DNA of 64,000 nt from Phycisphaerae bacterium. Its GTDB lineage: Bacteria > Planctomycetota > Phycisphaerae > Sedimentisphaerales > Anaerobacaceae. A program made the translations under genes and the position numbers. Positions 27,453 through 37,488 of this stretch are shown here, piece by piece. Where the stretch lies: NCBI GenBank assembly GCA_030601845.1, contig JAUWAY010000001.1:1-64000 (forward strand). The letters are read 5' to 3'. Below the pieces are notes generated by a model that was given only the letters and a program-made list of their open reading frames with translations, had not been told where the DNA came from and ran no database searches. Every line of letters begins with the position of its first letter. Position 1 is the stretch's first letter.

Positions 27453-30400
27453 ATGAGACGGGAGACGTTCTTAAATCGAGTATTCGCTATATCCATACTT
27501 TTGGCATTAGTAACACTGTTCGTCTCAACAACGGTGGCTGAAGGAGCAAAGACTACCTCCGACAAAATCGAGCGTTGGGGGATTTTTGAGGTTTCGCTTA
27601 AAGGGCCTTCCGGCGGAAATCCTTTTATCGATGTGGAGTTGAGCGCTCAGTTTAGGCAGGGCAGCCGTGTCTTTGAGCCGGCTGGTTTCTACGATGGGAA
27701 TGGTGTGTATCGTGTGCGTTTTATGCCGGATGAGCTGGGCGAGTGGAGATACCTAACAAAGAGTAACCGCAGCGAGCTGGATGGTAAGACTGGTAAATTT
27801 ACCTGCGTTAAACTGTCGCCGGGCAATCACGGGCCCGTTCGCGTACGAAATACCTGCTACTTTGCCTATGCCGATGGCACGCCCTATTTTCAAATCGGCA
27901 CGACCTGCTATGCCTGGGTTCATCAGCCGGATGCGATGGAAGAACAGACTCTGGCCACGCTCCGGGATGCACCTTTTAATAAAATGCGTATGTGCGTTTT
28001 CCCCAAGGACTATGTTTACAATAAGAACGAGCCGCAGTATTACCCGTTTGAAGGGAAACCGCCGAAAGACTGGGATTATAGCCGCTTCAATCCCGAATTC
28101 TTTCGGCATTTTGAGCAGCGGGTGGGGGATTTGCGGGAATTGGGAATAGAGGCGGACATCATCCTTTTCCACCCCTACGATCGCTGGGACTTTTCCAGGA
28201 TGAATTCCGAGACCGACGACCGCTACCTGCGCTACATCGTTGCCCGGCTGTCGGCCTACTGCAATGTGTGGTGGTCTATGGCCAATGAGTTCGACCATAT
28301 GTTTAAGATAGAGAATAAGCAGATGGCTGACTGGGACAGGTTCTTCCAAATCGTTCAAAAGAACGATCCATATAATCGTCTTCGCGGTATTCACAACGGC
28401 CGCGTATGGTACGACCACACAAAGCCCTGGGTTACCCACGCCAGCATCCAGAGCTCAGACCTTGCAAGCGGTAAAGAATGGCGGAATAAATATCGAAAAC
28501 CGATTGTATTCGATGAATGCAAATACGAAGGTAACATCCCGAAGGGCTGGGGAAGTATCACGGCCATTGAGATGGTTCGGCGGTTCTGGCTCGGGACACT
28601 GTCGGGCTGCTATGTCGGCCACGGCGAAACTTACCTGCATCTGCAGGATTTGCTGTGGTGGTCCAAGGGCGGCGTGCTCCGCGGCGAAAGCCCGGTAAGG
28701 ATTGCCTACCTGAAGGATTTTATGGCCGATGCCCCACCGTTTGAACAATTAGTACCCATCCCTGCAAAAGCAGGGACCTCCGAAAACGACTTGTATGTTC
28801 TGGCCAAGCCAGGCCAGTATTACCTGGTCTATTTCGTCAATCCTCAAACGATCACGCTGGATTTGACAGGCAATCAGCCGTACAAAATCGACGGCATCGA
28901 CCCCTGGGAAATGAAGCTGGCTCCCATCGGCACCGCCGGTGCCGGTAAGTACACTTTCTCCTCATCCCGTTCGGACTATATCTATCGCTTCACACCGTAT
29001 CGAGCGGGTGAGAAGATTCGGCCCGAAGCCAGGGCAACAGCAAATAAAACTCTGGGTTCGGTGCCGCTTGAAGTAAAATTCTCGGCGGCGGGAAAACTAA
29101 AGCAGCACTGGGACTTCGGCGACGGCACTTCTTCCAGCGAAGCCAATCCCACCCACACGTACAAAAGGTTCGGCCGGTACACCGCCACCCTGACCGTAAC
29201 CGACGACGAGGACGCATCGGCCACCACGGCGCTATCGATTAATGTCCTGCCGGGTGCCCCGAAGGACCTGGGCCAATACAAGGCCTGGCCCGGTTCGCAT
29301 TCGGGTCTGGTCTTTTTGTGGGGCAACAACGAACAGAGCAACCGCATTGTTGACAGCGATGGAAAGACTGTTAGGACCTGCCGGGTCGAGGCGCGTGGCA
29401 AGGCGAAGCTCGGGCGGCGGTCCGAGATGGATATTGCCGGCGGGGCGTTCCTGGCCAGGGACATCAACAATGAACTTCTTAGTGCGTGCAAACTCAGCAA
29501 CCAGCTTACAATTGAAGCAGTTATCACGCCGGACAACATTAACCAGCGCGGACCGGCCCGCATCGTCACTTTCTCCAAAGACAACAGCTCGCGCAACTTC
29601 ACCATCGGCCAACAGGGCAAGACACTCGTGCTGCGCCTGCGCACGCCAGAGACCGGCCCCAATGGCTTAAATCCCCAGGTGAATCTCTGCAAGGTCAAGG
29701 CCGGTGAGGTTCTTCATCTGCTCGTCAGCTATTTTCCGGGCCATCTGTATTGTTACGTTAACGGCAAGGAGGTATTCACAAGTACCGATATCCAGGGTGA
29801 CTTCAGCAACTGGGAGAATTATGAGCTGCTGTTTGGCGATGAATACAACGGCGGACGGAGCTGGGCCGGTCAGATTAAGGCTGTGGCGATATACAATCGT
29901 TTCGTCGGCCCCGAGGAGACCGCTCATAAACACGCCCTTTACAACAAGCACCTCAAAAATCCCAAGCCAACTCCGGACGACATTGGGAAACCTCAGCAAT
30001 CCCAGCGCAAGAAAAACCCGGACGCAAAGGTAAAATCCACCCGGACGCCGCCGAGCTATGCGGATGTCAGGTACGGCCGGTATGAACGAAACGTCCTGGA
30101 TTTCTGGAAAGCTGAATCACTTGCTCCAACACCCGTGCTTGTCTATTTTCACGGCGGCGGGTTTCGGGGAGGCGATAAGAAGAGCTACAACCCCTTTTTC
30201 CTCCAATCCTGTATGGCCTCCGGCATCTCCTTTGCGGCGGCCAACTACCGTCTGTCCGGCCAGGCCGAGTATCCGGCCCAGATGCACGACAGTGCGCGTG
30301 CCATCCAGTATCTCCGGTCAAAAGCCAAGCAGTGGAATATCGATCCGGCCCGCATCGCAGCGTTCGGAGGCTCAGCAGGGTCGGGCATCTCGCTGTGGCT

Positions 30401-30875
30401 TGCCTTCCACGATGACCTCGCCGAGCCACAAAGCAACAACCCCGTGGCACGTCAGTCGAGCCGGCTGAACTGTGCGCTGGCGATGCAGATGCAGTGCACC
30501 TATGACCCACGCGAAATCAAGAAGATAGTCCCCGGAAATGCCTATGACCACCTCGCCCTCAAGCAGTTGTTTGGTCTACCCGACGACTGGGACTGGGACG
30601 CCGATGAGGTGGACGAGACTCTTTCGGCAAGATTGAAGGACGCTTCGCCAATCACGCATCTGACCAGAGACGACCCACCCGTATTCCTCTACCACCGCAA
30701 GGCACAGGAAACTCCCGGCAACATTCATCACGCCAACTTCGGAAGACACCTGAAAAAAGCTATGGACGAGCTTGGCATCGAATGCATCCATCGCTTGGAC
30801 AGCGACTATGAGAACTCGGAAGCTGCGTCCAGGGACATGGCACAGTTCATCAAAAAGCATCTTGGCGTGCGATGA
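27453..30875 (+). CDS. Multidomain secreted protein: DUF5060/DUF4038-like glycosidase + PKD + LamG-like + alpha/beta hydrolase
   Basis: Start MRRETF. Glycosidase-like [17 protein letters not shown]..., [51 protein letters not shown], LamG-like middle, esterase [18 protein letters not shown]...[16 protein letters not shown]. Confidence 0.85.
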   Translation: MRRETFLNRVFAISILLALVTLFVSTTVAEGAKTTSDKIERWGIFEVSLKGPSGGNPFIDVELSAQFRQGSRVFEPAGFYDGNGVYRVRFMPDELGEWRYLTKSNRSELDGKTGKFTCVKLSPGNHGPVRVRNTCYFAYADGTPYFQIGTTCYAWVHQPDAMEEQTLATLRDAPFNKMRMCVFPKDYVYNKNEPQYYPFEGKPPKDWDYSRFNPEFFRHFEQRVGDLRELGIEADIILFHPYDRWDFSRMNSETDDRYLRYIVARLSAYCNVWWSMANEFDHMFKIENKQMADWDRFFQIVQKNDPYNRLRGIHNGRVWYDHTKPWVTHASIQSSDLASGKEWRNKYRKPIVFDECKYEGNIPKGWGSITAIEMVRRFWLGTLSGCYVGHGETYLHLQDLLWWSKGGVLRGESPVRIAYLKDFMADAPPFEQLVPIPAKAGTSENDLYVLAKPGQYYLVYFVNPQTITLDLTGNQPYKIDGIDPWEMKLAPIGTAGAGKYTFSSSRSDYIYRFTPYRAGEKIRPEARATANKTLGSVPLEVKFSAAGKLKQHWDFGDGTSSSEANPTHTYKRFGRYTATLTVTDDEDASATTALSINVLPGAPKDLGQYKAWPGSHSGLVFLWGNNEQSNRIVDSDGKTVRTCRVEARGKAKLGRRSEMDIAGGAFLARDINNELLSACKLSNQLTIEAVITPDNINQRGPARIVTFSKDNSSRNFTIGQQGKTLVLRLRTPETGPNGLNPQVNLCKVKAGEVLHLLVSYFPGHLYCYVNGKEVFTSTDIQGDFSNWENYELLFGDEYNGGRSWAGQIKAVAIYNRFVGPEETAHKHALYNKHLKNPKPTPDDIGKPQQSQRKKNPDAKVKSTRTPPSYADVRYGRYERNVLDFWKAESLAPTPVLVYFHGGGFRGGDKKSYNPFFLQSCMASGISFAAANYRLSGQAEYPAQMHDSARAIQYLRSKAKQWNIDPARIAAFGGSAGSGISLWLAFHDDLAEPQSNNPVARQSSRLNCALAMQMQCTYDPREIKKIVPGNAYDHLALKQLFGLPDDWDWDADEVDETLSARLKDASPITHLTRDDPPVFLYHRKAQETPGNIHHANFGRHLKKAMDELGIECIHRLDSDYENSEAASRDMAQFIKKHLGVR

Positions 30876-31023
30876 GCGGATAGGTGCGGGAAAAAACTTT
30901 TTCAGAAGCTCCAAAGGGCCATCCTGGCACAGATTTGGCGTTTTTGAGCACGGTTTTTCGTGATCAAAGGCGTTTTTGCACCCTATCTGGGCCAAAAATT
31001 ATACAAATTTGGCAAAAAAATTA

Positions 31024-31055
31024 TTGCCACCGGCACGTTGGACGATTATTATAAT
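31024..31055 (+). promoter_or_regulatory. Candidate sigma70-type promoter for the nusA leader
   Basis: TTGCCA, 17-nt spacer, TATTAT (overlapping TATAAT) at 31024-31055, ~430 nt upstream of nusA. Confidence 0.35.
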
Positions 31056-31098
31056 GGGTTTAGCTATAGGCATTAATGGCTGCCAAAGTTAAGTTAAA

Positions 31099-31470
31099 GG
31101 CGCTGTCAAGGAATGGTTTTGACGGGATTGGCGAACAGTGCAGAGTAGACGAATAATTGACTCGCGAGGCTGCGACCGTATGCAAATGGTGGCCTGGAAA
31201 TTGATGTTTCTACCTCAGAAGCCAAGAGATGAACGAGGTTTGTTGCTGGGGAACCCTGCAAGGGGATTGCCCCTACCGGAGGTGGATGATGTGATGTAAA
31301 GGCACTATGACCTCTGTTCGGTTTTGGTGTGTGGCGGAGCTCTATTTTGCAAGGGGAGCCCAAAACCCAATAAAGGGTGTTTTGGCAATCCCAATAAACG
31401 CAAAATATGAGCTTCTGTATGAAGTGGAAACTTGGATAGTTTCCTTTTTTTATTTTTTGGCACGAAAGTT
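31099..31470 (+). ncRNA. Candidate structured RNA in the nusA leader with a tmRNA-like 5' segment
   Basis: ggcgctgtcaaggaatggttttgacgggattggcgaacagtgcagag resembles tmRNA 5' ends (GGGGCUG...AUUCGACGGGAUUUGCGAA); no TpsiC arm or CCA end found. 3' end arbitrary. Confidence 0.3.
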
Positions 31471-31482
31471 TGGGAAAGGCCA

Positions 31483-32712
31483 ATGAGTCAGGAATTATTA
31501 AGAATTGTGGACAACCTTGCACGGGATAAGAATATCGACAGGGAGTCTATATTTGTCGATTTGGAAGAAGCTATGATTTCGGCGGTCAGAAAGCATTTTG
31601 ACGAGCCGGACAGCGAAATAACCGTACATATCGACCGCACCACCGGCGAGATCACCGCTACCAAAGACGGCGTGCAAATCGATATAAAACAGCTTGGCCG
31701 AATCCCTGCACAGACGGCCAAGCAGGTGATGATACAGAAGATAAAGGCCGACGAAAGAGATAGTATCTATGCCGAGTTCATCCAGAGAAAAGGCCAGATC
31801 GTAAGCGGCTCGGTCGTGCGATACGAAAGCGGAACTCTAATTGTTGATTTGAACCATCGAACCGAAGCCTTTATGCCAAAAACCGAACAGATAATGGGCC
31901 AGACCCATCGACCGGGCGAGAGAATTCGATGCCTGATTCTTGATGTCAAAGAAGCTGCAAATCAGGTCAAGATTATCCTCTCCCGAACGCATCCTGATTT
32001 TATCCGCAAGCTGTTCGAGCTGGAGGTGCCGGAAATTATGGAAAATATTATCGAAATACAGGCGATGGCACGAGAAGCCGGCTACCGTACCAAGGTTGCG
32101 GTTGCTTCGCTTGATGACAAGGTTGACCCTGTCGGGGCGTGCGTCGGTGTCAGAGGCAGCAGAATAAAGAACGTAGTTGATGAACTCGGCGGCGAAAAAA
32201 TAGATATTGTACGCTGGAACGATTCCTCGCAAGTGCTTATCGCAAATGCTTTGATGCCGGCAAAGGTAAGTGAAATTGCTCTTTGCTTTGAACTGGGAAG
32301 GGCGACCGTGGTAGTAGATGAGGACCAGCTTAGCCTGGCTATCGGCAAACACGGCCAGAACGTTCGGCTGGCTGCGAGACTGACCCGCTGGGATATCGAT
32401 ATACTAACACCTGACGAATACAATGAAGGCATTGAATTACTGACAAGCTGCATCAAGAGCATAGAAGCTGCTGATGATACGGTGATTGACAGGCTGATAG
32501 CACTGGGTGTTATATCCGTTTTGGATCTGGAGGATGTAGGAACCGAACCTCTGATTAACGAGCTGAACATCGACGCCGAGCTGGCTGAAAAATTGGTTGC
32601 GAAAGCAATCGAAGATGCGAAGCTCATGGCGGCTGAGTCGAAAAAGAACCAGGCGGAAAACCTGCTGCAACAGGAAGAAAAAATAGAGGATACCCAAAAA
32701 CGTGAAGCGTGA
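31483..32712 (+). CDS. nusA: Transcription termination/antitermination factor NusA
   Basis: MSQELLRIVDNLARDKNIDRESIFVDLEEAMISAVRK; GACVGVRGSRIKNVVDELGGEKIDIVRW. Confidence 0.97.
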   Translation: MSQELLRIVDNLARDKNIDRESIFVDLEEAMISAVRKHFDEPDSEITVHIDRTTGEITATKDGVQIDIKQLGRIPAQTAKQVMIQKIKADERDSIYAEFIQRKGQIVSGSVVRYESGTLIVDLNHRTEAFMPKTEQIMGQTHRPGERIRCLILDVKEAANQVKIILSRTHPDFIRKLFELEVPEIMENIIEIQAMAREAGYRTKVAVASLDDKVDPVGACVGVRGSRIKNVVDELGGEKIDIVRWNDSSQVLIANALMPAKVSEIALCFELGRATVVVDEDQLSLAIGKHGQNVRLAARLTRWDIDILTPDEYNEGIELLTSCIKSIEAADDTVIDRLIALGVISVLDLEDVGTEPLINELNIDAELAEKLVAKAIEDAKLMAAESKKNQAENLLQQEEKIEDTQKREA

Positions 32713-32713
32713 A

Positions 32714-32775
32714 CCCCGTTAGAAATTCCGGAAGGAATAAGAATGCGGGATGGAAGGTGAAAATTTCTAACGGGG
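32714..32775. repeat. CCCCGTTAGAA...TTCTAACGGGG palindromic element
   Basis: ccccgttagaaattccggaaggaataagaatgcgggatggaaggtgaaaatttctaacgggg, directly after the nusA stop. Confidence 0.85.
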
Positions 32776-32813
32776 TGAAGCAAGATACGAAATATAAGAT
32801 AAGAGATACAAGA

Positions 32814-35360
32814 TTGGCTACTACAAGAGTTTACATTTTGGCTAAGGAGCTTGATGTAAAAAGCTCCACTATTGTGAAGAAGTGCCAGGATGAAGGTCTG
32901 GACGTTAAGAGCCATATGTCACCTGTTTCGGCTGGTTTGGCCGCGACCATTCGCGAATGGTTTAGCGAGGGGGATAATATCACAACCATTGAGATGGCCG
33001 AGAAGGTGGATTTGAAGAAGGTACGAATTAGAAAAAAGCCAAAGCGAAAACGGCCGGTAAAGAAAGCAAAAACAAAAGAAGCAAAAGCAAAAGCAAAGAA
33101 AGCTAAAGCAAAGAAGACTAAACAGCCCGAGCAGCAACCGCCAATTACAAAAGAACCAGAAGAGCAAACGCCGGAGCCAATATTGCCCGCTGGGCCGATG
33201 TTGGAAAAGCCTGAGCCGGCCCAATTGAATGGACCAGAGGTCATTCGAGTCGAAGCACCAGAGCCGGTACGGCTACCAAGGCCGAAACCGAAAGCCAGGT
33301 ACGATGCACCCATCACCGAGCCATTGATGCCGGCACGCCGGCGGGAGCAAGAGAAGCCAATTCCTGTTGCGACAAAGGACAAAAAGCAACCAACAAAGCA
33401 ACCCAAAGAGAGAACTCACGGGCGACGTCGCGAGACAGATGCACAAGAGGCAAGGAGATCTAGATTCAGTAAATGGCGGCAGAGAGATATTGAAGAAAGG
33501 CAGGCCCGGCTTGATGCGGCCCGTGGTGAGGGCCTGCGATTAAGGCCGATGCGAAAAATTGCTACCAAGGCCCGTATGGGAGTTGTCGCACCTGCCCGAC
33601 CGAAAAAGGTGCTCGTAACCGAGCCGATTACCGTAAAGGACCTGTCCGCGGCTGTTGGTGTTAAATCAACCGATATCATCGGCAAATTGATGCAACAGGG
33701 CGTAATGGCCACGGTCAATCAGGTTATAAGTAATGACGCTGCGGAACTGGTGGCTCTGGAGTTTGGCACTGACTTGGGCGTGGAGCACAAAAGCACATTG
33801 GAAGAACAGATACATGCTGAATTCGAGCAGCGCCCGCGAAAAAATCTCAAGAAACGCTCGGTAGTTGCCACAATGCTGGGACACGTTGACCACGGCAAAA
33901 CCAGTTTGCTGGACAAGATCCGCTCGACTCACGTAACAGCCGCCGAAAGCGGCGGCATCACACAGCATATCGGCGCATCTCAGGTCAGCTGGGACGATAA
34001 GAAAGTGACATTCCTCGATACCCCAGGGCACGAGGCCTTTACGGCCATGCGGGCCAGAGGCGCCAATATGACCGATGTTGTGGTGCTGACCATTGCCGCC
34101 GACGATGGGGTGATGCCGCAGACCATCGAGGCGATACACCACGCCAGGGCTGCGGATGTGCCGGTCATTGTGGCATTGAATAAAATAGATTTGCCCGGCA
34201 CCGATACAAATCGGATTTACTCGCAGTTGGCCGAGCACGACCTGACGCCGACTGAATGGAGTGGCCAGACCGAAATTGTCAAAACCAGTGCCCTTACCGG
34301 TGAGGGAATCAGTGATTTGCTCGAACATCTCGATTATGTGGCCGAATTGCTTGAACTCAGGGCCGATGACACAATTCCTGCAACAGGATGGGTCGTTGAG
34401 GCAAAGATGTCAGCCAGGCGAGGCCCGGTGGCAACGCTGCTGATTAAGGAAGGCCAACTGAACAAAGGTGACGTGGTACTGGCCGGCAGCGCCTACGGCA
34501 GGGTGAAAACTTTGAAAAACAGCTTCGGCAAAAATATAAAAACGGCTACAAGCTCGATGCCGGTGGAGATAACAGGCCTGCAGTGTGTCCCCCAGGCCGG
34601 CGACAGGTTCTACTGCCTGGATGATATTAACAAGGCCAAAGCCACCGCTGAAGAAAACCAGATGCGCTCAAGAGAAAGCTCGCTGGCCAAACGCACACAG
34701 GTAACGCTGGATAATTTATTTAGCCAGATCGAGGCCGGCAAGACAGCAGAATTAAACCTTATCATCCGGGCCGACGTGCAGGGTTCGGTGGATGTTTTGA
34801 CCAAATATTTATCTGAAATGAGCACCGACGAAGTAAAAATTAAAATTCTGCACGCGGCACCAGGTGGGATTACAGAGGGCGATGTTGTCCTTGCCGAGGC
34901 GTCAAACGCCATTATTATCGGCTTTAACGTCGTCAGCGAAAACCACGTAGCCAAGATTGCAGAAGCCAAAGGAGTTGAGATAAGACTCTACAATATAATC
35001 TATCGCATAACCGAAGACCTGGAAAAATCTATGGAAGGGCTGCTTGAGCCGGAAGAGCAGGAAAAGACACTTGGCAGAGCTGTAGTGAGAACTACCTTTA
35101 AGATTTCAAAAGTCGGTATTATAGCCGGCTGTTACGTCAATAGTGGGCTCGTGAACAAAAATGCGAAGGTGCGTTTGATACGCGACAATGTGGTAATCAG
35201 AGATGACTTGAGTATAGAGTCTCTAAGGCATTTCAAAGATGATGTTCGCGAGGTCAAGGCAGGGTTAGAGTGCGGTATTAAGATAGCAAAATTCGACGAT
35301 ATTAAGGTCGATGACGTTTTGGACTTCTATGAAATTGTTAAAGTAGCCAGAACCCTTTAA
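32814..35360 (+). CDS. infB: Translation initiation factor IF-2
   Basis: [61 protein letters not shown]. Start near TTGGCTACTACAAGA preferred; ORF from 32709 reads through a repeat. Confidence 0.95.
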   Translation: MATTRVYILAKELDVKSSTIVKKCQDEGLDVKSHMSPVSAGLAATIREWFSEGDNITTIEMAEKVDLKKVRIRKKPKRKRPVKKAKTKEAKAKAKKAKAKKTKQPEQQPPITKEPEEQTPEPILPAGPMLEKPEPAQLNGPEVIRVEAPEPVRLPRPKPKARYDAPITEPLMPARRREQEKPIPVATKDKKQPTKQPKERTHGRRRETDAQEARRSRFSKWRQRDIEERQARLDAARGEGLRLRPMRKIATKARMGVVAPARPKKVLVTEPITVKDLSAAVGVKSTDIIGKLMQQGVMATVNQVISNDAAELVALEFGTDLGVEHKSTLEEQIHAEFEQRPRKNLKKRSVVATMLGHVDHGKTSLLDKIRSTHVTAAESGGITQHIGASQVSWDDKKVTFLDTPGHEAFTAMRARGANMTDVVVLTIAADDGVMPQTIEAIHHARAADVPVIVALNKIDLPGTDTNRIYSQLAEHDLTPTEWSGQTEIVKTSALTGEGISDLLEHLDYVAELLELRADDTIPATGWVVEAKMSARRGPVATLLIKEGQLNKGDVVLAGSAYGRVKTLKNSFGKNIKTATSSMPVEITGLQCVPQAGDRFYCLDDINKAKATAEENQMRSRESSLAKRTQVTLDNLFSQIEAGKTAELNLIIRADVQGSVDVLTKYLSEMSTDEVKIKILHAAPGGITEGDVVLAEASNAIIIGFNVVSENHVAKIAEAKGVEIRLYNIIYRITEDLEKSMEGLLEPEEQEKTLGRAVVRTTFKISKVGIIAGCYVNSGLVNKNAKVRLIRDNVVIRDDLSIESLRHFKDDVREVKAGLECGIKIAKFDDIKVDDVLDFYEIVKVARTL

Positions 35361-35409
35361 GCGTATCTCGTGAATTGTCAAGCGTATCTCGAACGAGATA
35401 CGAATTATT

Positions 35410-35808
35410 ATGCCGACAAGAAGACAGGAAAAAGTAGCTCGTGTGGTAAAAGAAGCGGTCAGTGATGCTATTGCCAACCATCTCAACGACCCACGTATCG
35501 AGGGATTTGTGAGCGTTACGAGAGTTGATATGGCCGCTGACTTGCGCAGTGCCGATGTTTATTTCAGCATCTTTGGCAAGGATGAGACGGGGCAGAACAA
35601 AACTTTTGCAGCAATAATGCACGCAAAGAGCCGAATACAATCGCTGCTGGCCGGTAAATTGCAGAGCAAATTCTGCCCTGTCTTGCGTTTTCATAGGGAC
35701 GACAAATTCAAAAAAACGCTGGAAACTATGAAACTTATAGACCAAGCGGTCAGCGAGCTGGAAAAGACAGAGGACGCTGGCCCGATACCCGATACCCAAT
35801 GCTCGTAG
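35410..35808 (+). CDS. rbfA: Ribosome-binding factor A
   Basis: PTRRQEKVARVVKEAVSDAIANHLNDPRIEGFVSVTRVDMAADLRSADVYFSIFG; downstream of infB. Confidence 0.92.
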   Translation: MPTRRQEKVARVVKEAVSDAIANHLNDPRIEGFVSVTRVDMAADLRSADVYFSIFGKDETGQNKTFAAIMHAKSRIQSLLAGKLQSKFCPVLRFHRDDKFKKTLETMKLIDQAVSELEKTEDAGPIPDTQCS

Positions 35809-35839
35809 AAGACGGGAATCGGGAATCGAGAATCGAGTT

Positions 35840-36553
35840 ATGAAAAACAGCAAAGAGTATTCCAAAAAAGTACAAAAATTGTACCGTTCATTGAAATCCA
35901 AATACCCAAAGGTCAAAAAGGTTACCTATGATGAGCCGACCGACGCCCTTGTTTACGCCATCGTTACCGAGAAAATGAGCGAGAAGGCAACACGGTCAGC
36001 GATTAAGAGGTTTGCTGGTTATTTCATTAATTTGAACGATTTGCGCGTTTCCCGTGCAGAAGAAATCGTTGAAGTATTGGGCGCAGACAGCTCTGTTACC
36101 AGAGATATTGCTTCAGCACTTACCAGGGCTTTGGGTGCTGTATTCTACAAATATAATACGGTTAGTTTGAAGGCGTTGAAGAAGATTGGCATACGCCCGG
36201 CCAGACAAATTCTTGAGAAAACGGACGGCGTTAGCCACTTCGCGATTAGTTATTGCGTGCTTACGTCTCTGCAAGGTCACGCAATACCACTTACAAAAAA
36301 GATGATAGAGTTTCTTCGGAGCAACCAACTGGTTGATGCCAACGCCAAGGTGCAGGAGATACGAAACAGAAAAACGACATATCCAATAGAGGGCTTTTTA
36401 GCCAGGGCGATTTCGGCTGAAAATGCATACGAGTTTTACGCCCTTTTGCGACGACAGAGCGAGGCACGCAAAGCCAGAAAGAAGAAAAAAACTGCCCGTA
36501 AAGTGAAAGTCAAAGCTAAAACCAAAAAGGAAACAAAGAAAACTAAAAGATAA
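35840..36553 (+). CDS. HhH-GPD (endonuclease III-like) fold protein without recognisable catalytic residues, Lys-rich tail
   Basis: Helical N-terminal region; SLKALKKIGIRPARQILEKTDGVSHFAISYCVLTSLQGHAIPLTKKMIEFL resembles the HhH-GPD segment; tail KKKKTARKVKVKAKTKKETKKTKR. Confidence 0.5.
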   Translation: MKNSKEYSKKVQKLYRSLKSKYPKVKKVTYDEPTDALVYAIVTEKMSEKATRSAIKRFAGYFINLNDLRVSRAEEIVEVLGADSSVTRDIASALTRALGAVFYKYNTVSLKALKKIGIRPARQILEKTDGVSHFAISYCVLTSLQGHAIPLTKKMIEFLRSNQLVDANAKVQEIRNRKTTYPIEGFLARAISAENAYEFYALLRRQSEARKARKKKKTARKVKVKAKTKKETKKTKR

Positions 36554-36595
36554 AAAAGAAAAACATAATACAATATACGCAATACGAGATTTAAG

Positions 36596-37471
36596 ATGTC
36601 GCAAGAATTACTAAAATTAGGTATTCCAGCAGGCAGTCTGCAAAAGGCAACTATTGAACTTTTTGGCAAAGCGGGGTTCCACATTGCCGATTCGGAAAGG
36701 AGCTATTTGCCGAGTATAGACGATGAGCAAATAAGTCTGGTTATGCTGCGAGCCCAGGAGATGAGCAGATATGTTGAAGATGGCGCTCTCGATGCCGGCA
36801 TTACCGGCTATGACTGGATAATGGAGAACGGCTCAGATGTGATCGAGGTCTGCGAACTGTCTTACAGCAAAGCCACAAGCAAGCCGGCCAGGTGGGTCTT
36901 GGCTGTGCCTGACGAAGCCAAAGCAAAAAAGCCGAAGGATTTGGCCGGTGGTATAATCGCAACCGAGTTGGTTAACGTAACAAAGAAATATTTCGAAGAA
37001 AGAAAAATCGATGTAAAGGTCGAATTTAGCTGGGGTTCTACCGAAGTAAAAGCCCAGCTGGTGGATGCGATAGTGGAACTTACCGAGACCGGCTCGACAC
37101 TTGCGGCAAATAATCTGCGAGTAATAGACACCGTGATAACATCCACAACAAGGTTTATCGCAAACAAAAAGGCCTGGCAGGATAAATTCAAACGCCAAAA
37201 GATAGAAAACATCGCTATTTTACTTAATGCAGCGATCGACGCCCGCAGCAGAGTTGGCTTGAAGATGAACATAAAAAAGGGTGATTTGGAGGACGTTTTG
37301 AAGATTTTGCCTTCTGAGAGGAGTCCGACTATTTCGAGTTTGGCCGATTCCGATTATGTGGCTATAGAAGTGATTATCGAAGATAAAATCGAACGGACAT
37401 TAGTCCCGGCCTTGAAGCGGGCAGGGGCATCAGGCATAATCACTTATCCCCTCAATAAAGTTATCCACTGA
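36596..37471 (+). CDS. hisG: ATP phosphoribosyltransferase (long form)
   Basis: LKLGIPAGSLQKATIELFGKAGF, DAGITGYDWI, DAIVELTETGSTLAANNLRVIDTV, C-terminal regulatory domain. Confidence 0.96.
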   Translation: MSQELLKLGIPAGSLQKATIELFGKAGFHIADSERSYLPSIDDEQISLVMLRAQEMSRYVEDGALDAGITGYDWIMENGSDVIEVCELSYSKATSKPARWVLAVPDEAKAKKPKDLAGGIIATELVNVTKKYFEERKIDVKVEFSWGSTEVKAQLVDAIVELTETGSTLAANNLRVIDTVITSTTRFIANKKAWQDKFKRQKIENIAILLNAAIDARSRVGLKMNIKKGDLEDVLKILPSERSPTISSLADSDYVAIEVIIEDKIERTLVPALKRAGASGIITYPLNKVIH

Positions 37472-37488
37472 CAATTCGTTAGTTTGTA

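Noticed and set aside
27753-28439. 228 aa ORF antisense to the multidomain glycosidase-like gene
   Set aside because: Opposite strand of a convincing CDS; no recognisable motif.
31106-31522. 138 aa minus-strand ORF over the nusA leader
   Set aside because: Reads through hairpin repeats and overlaps the nusA start; more likely non-coding leader.
32082-32915. 277 aa ORF antisense to nusA
   Set aside because: Serine/leucine-rich shadow ORF over a certain nusA.
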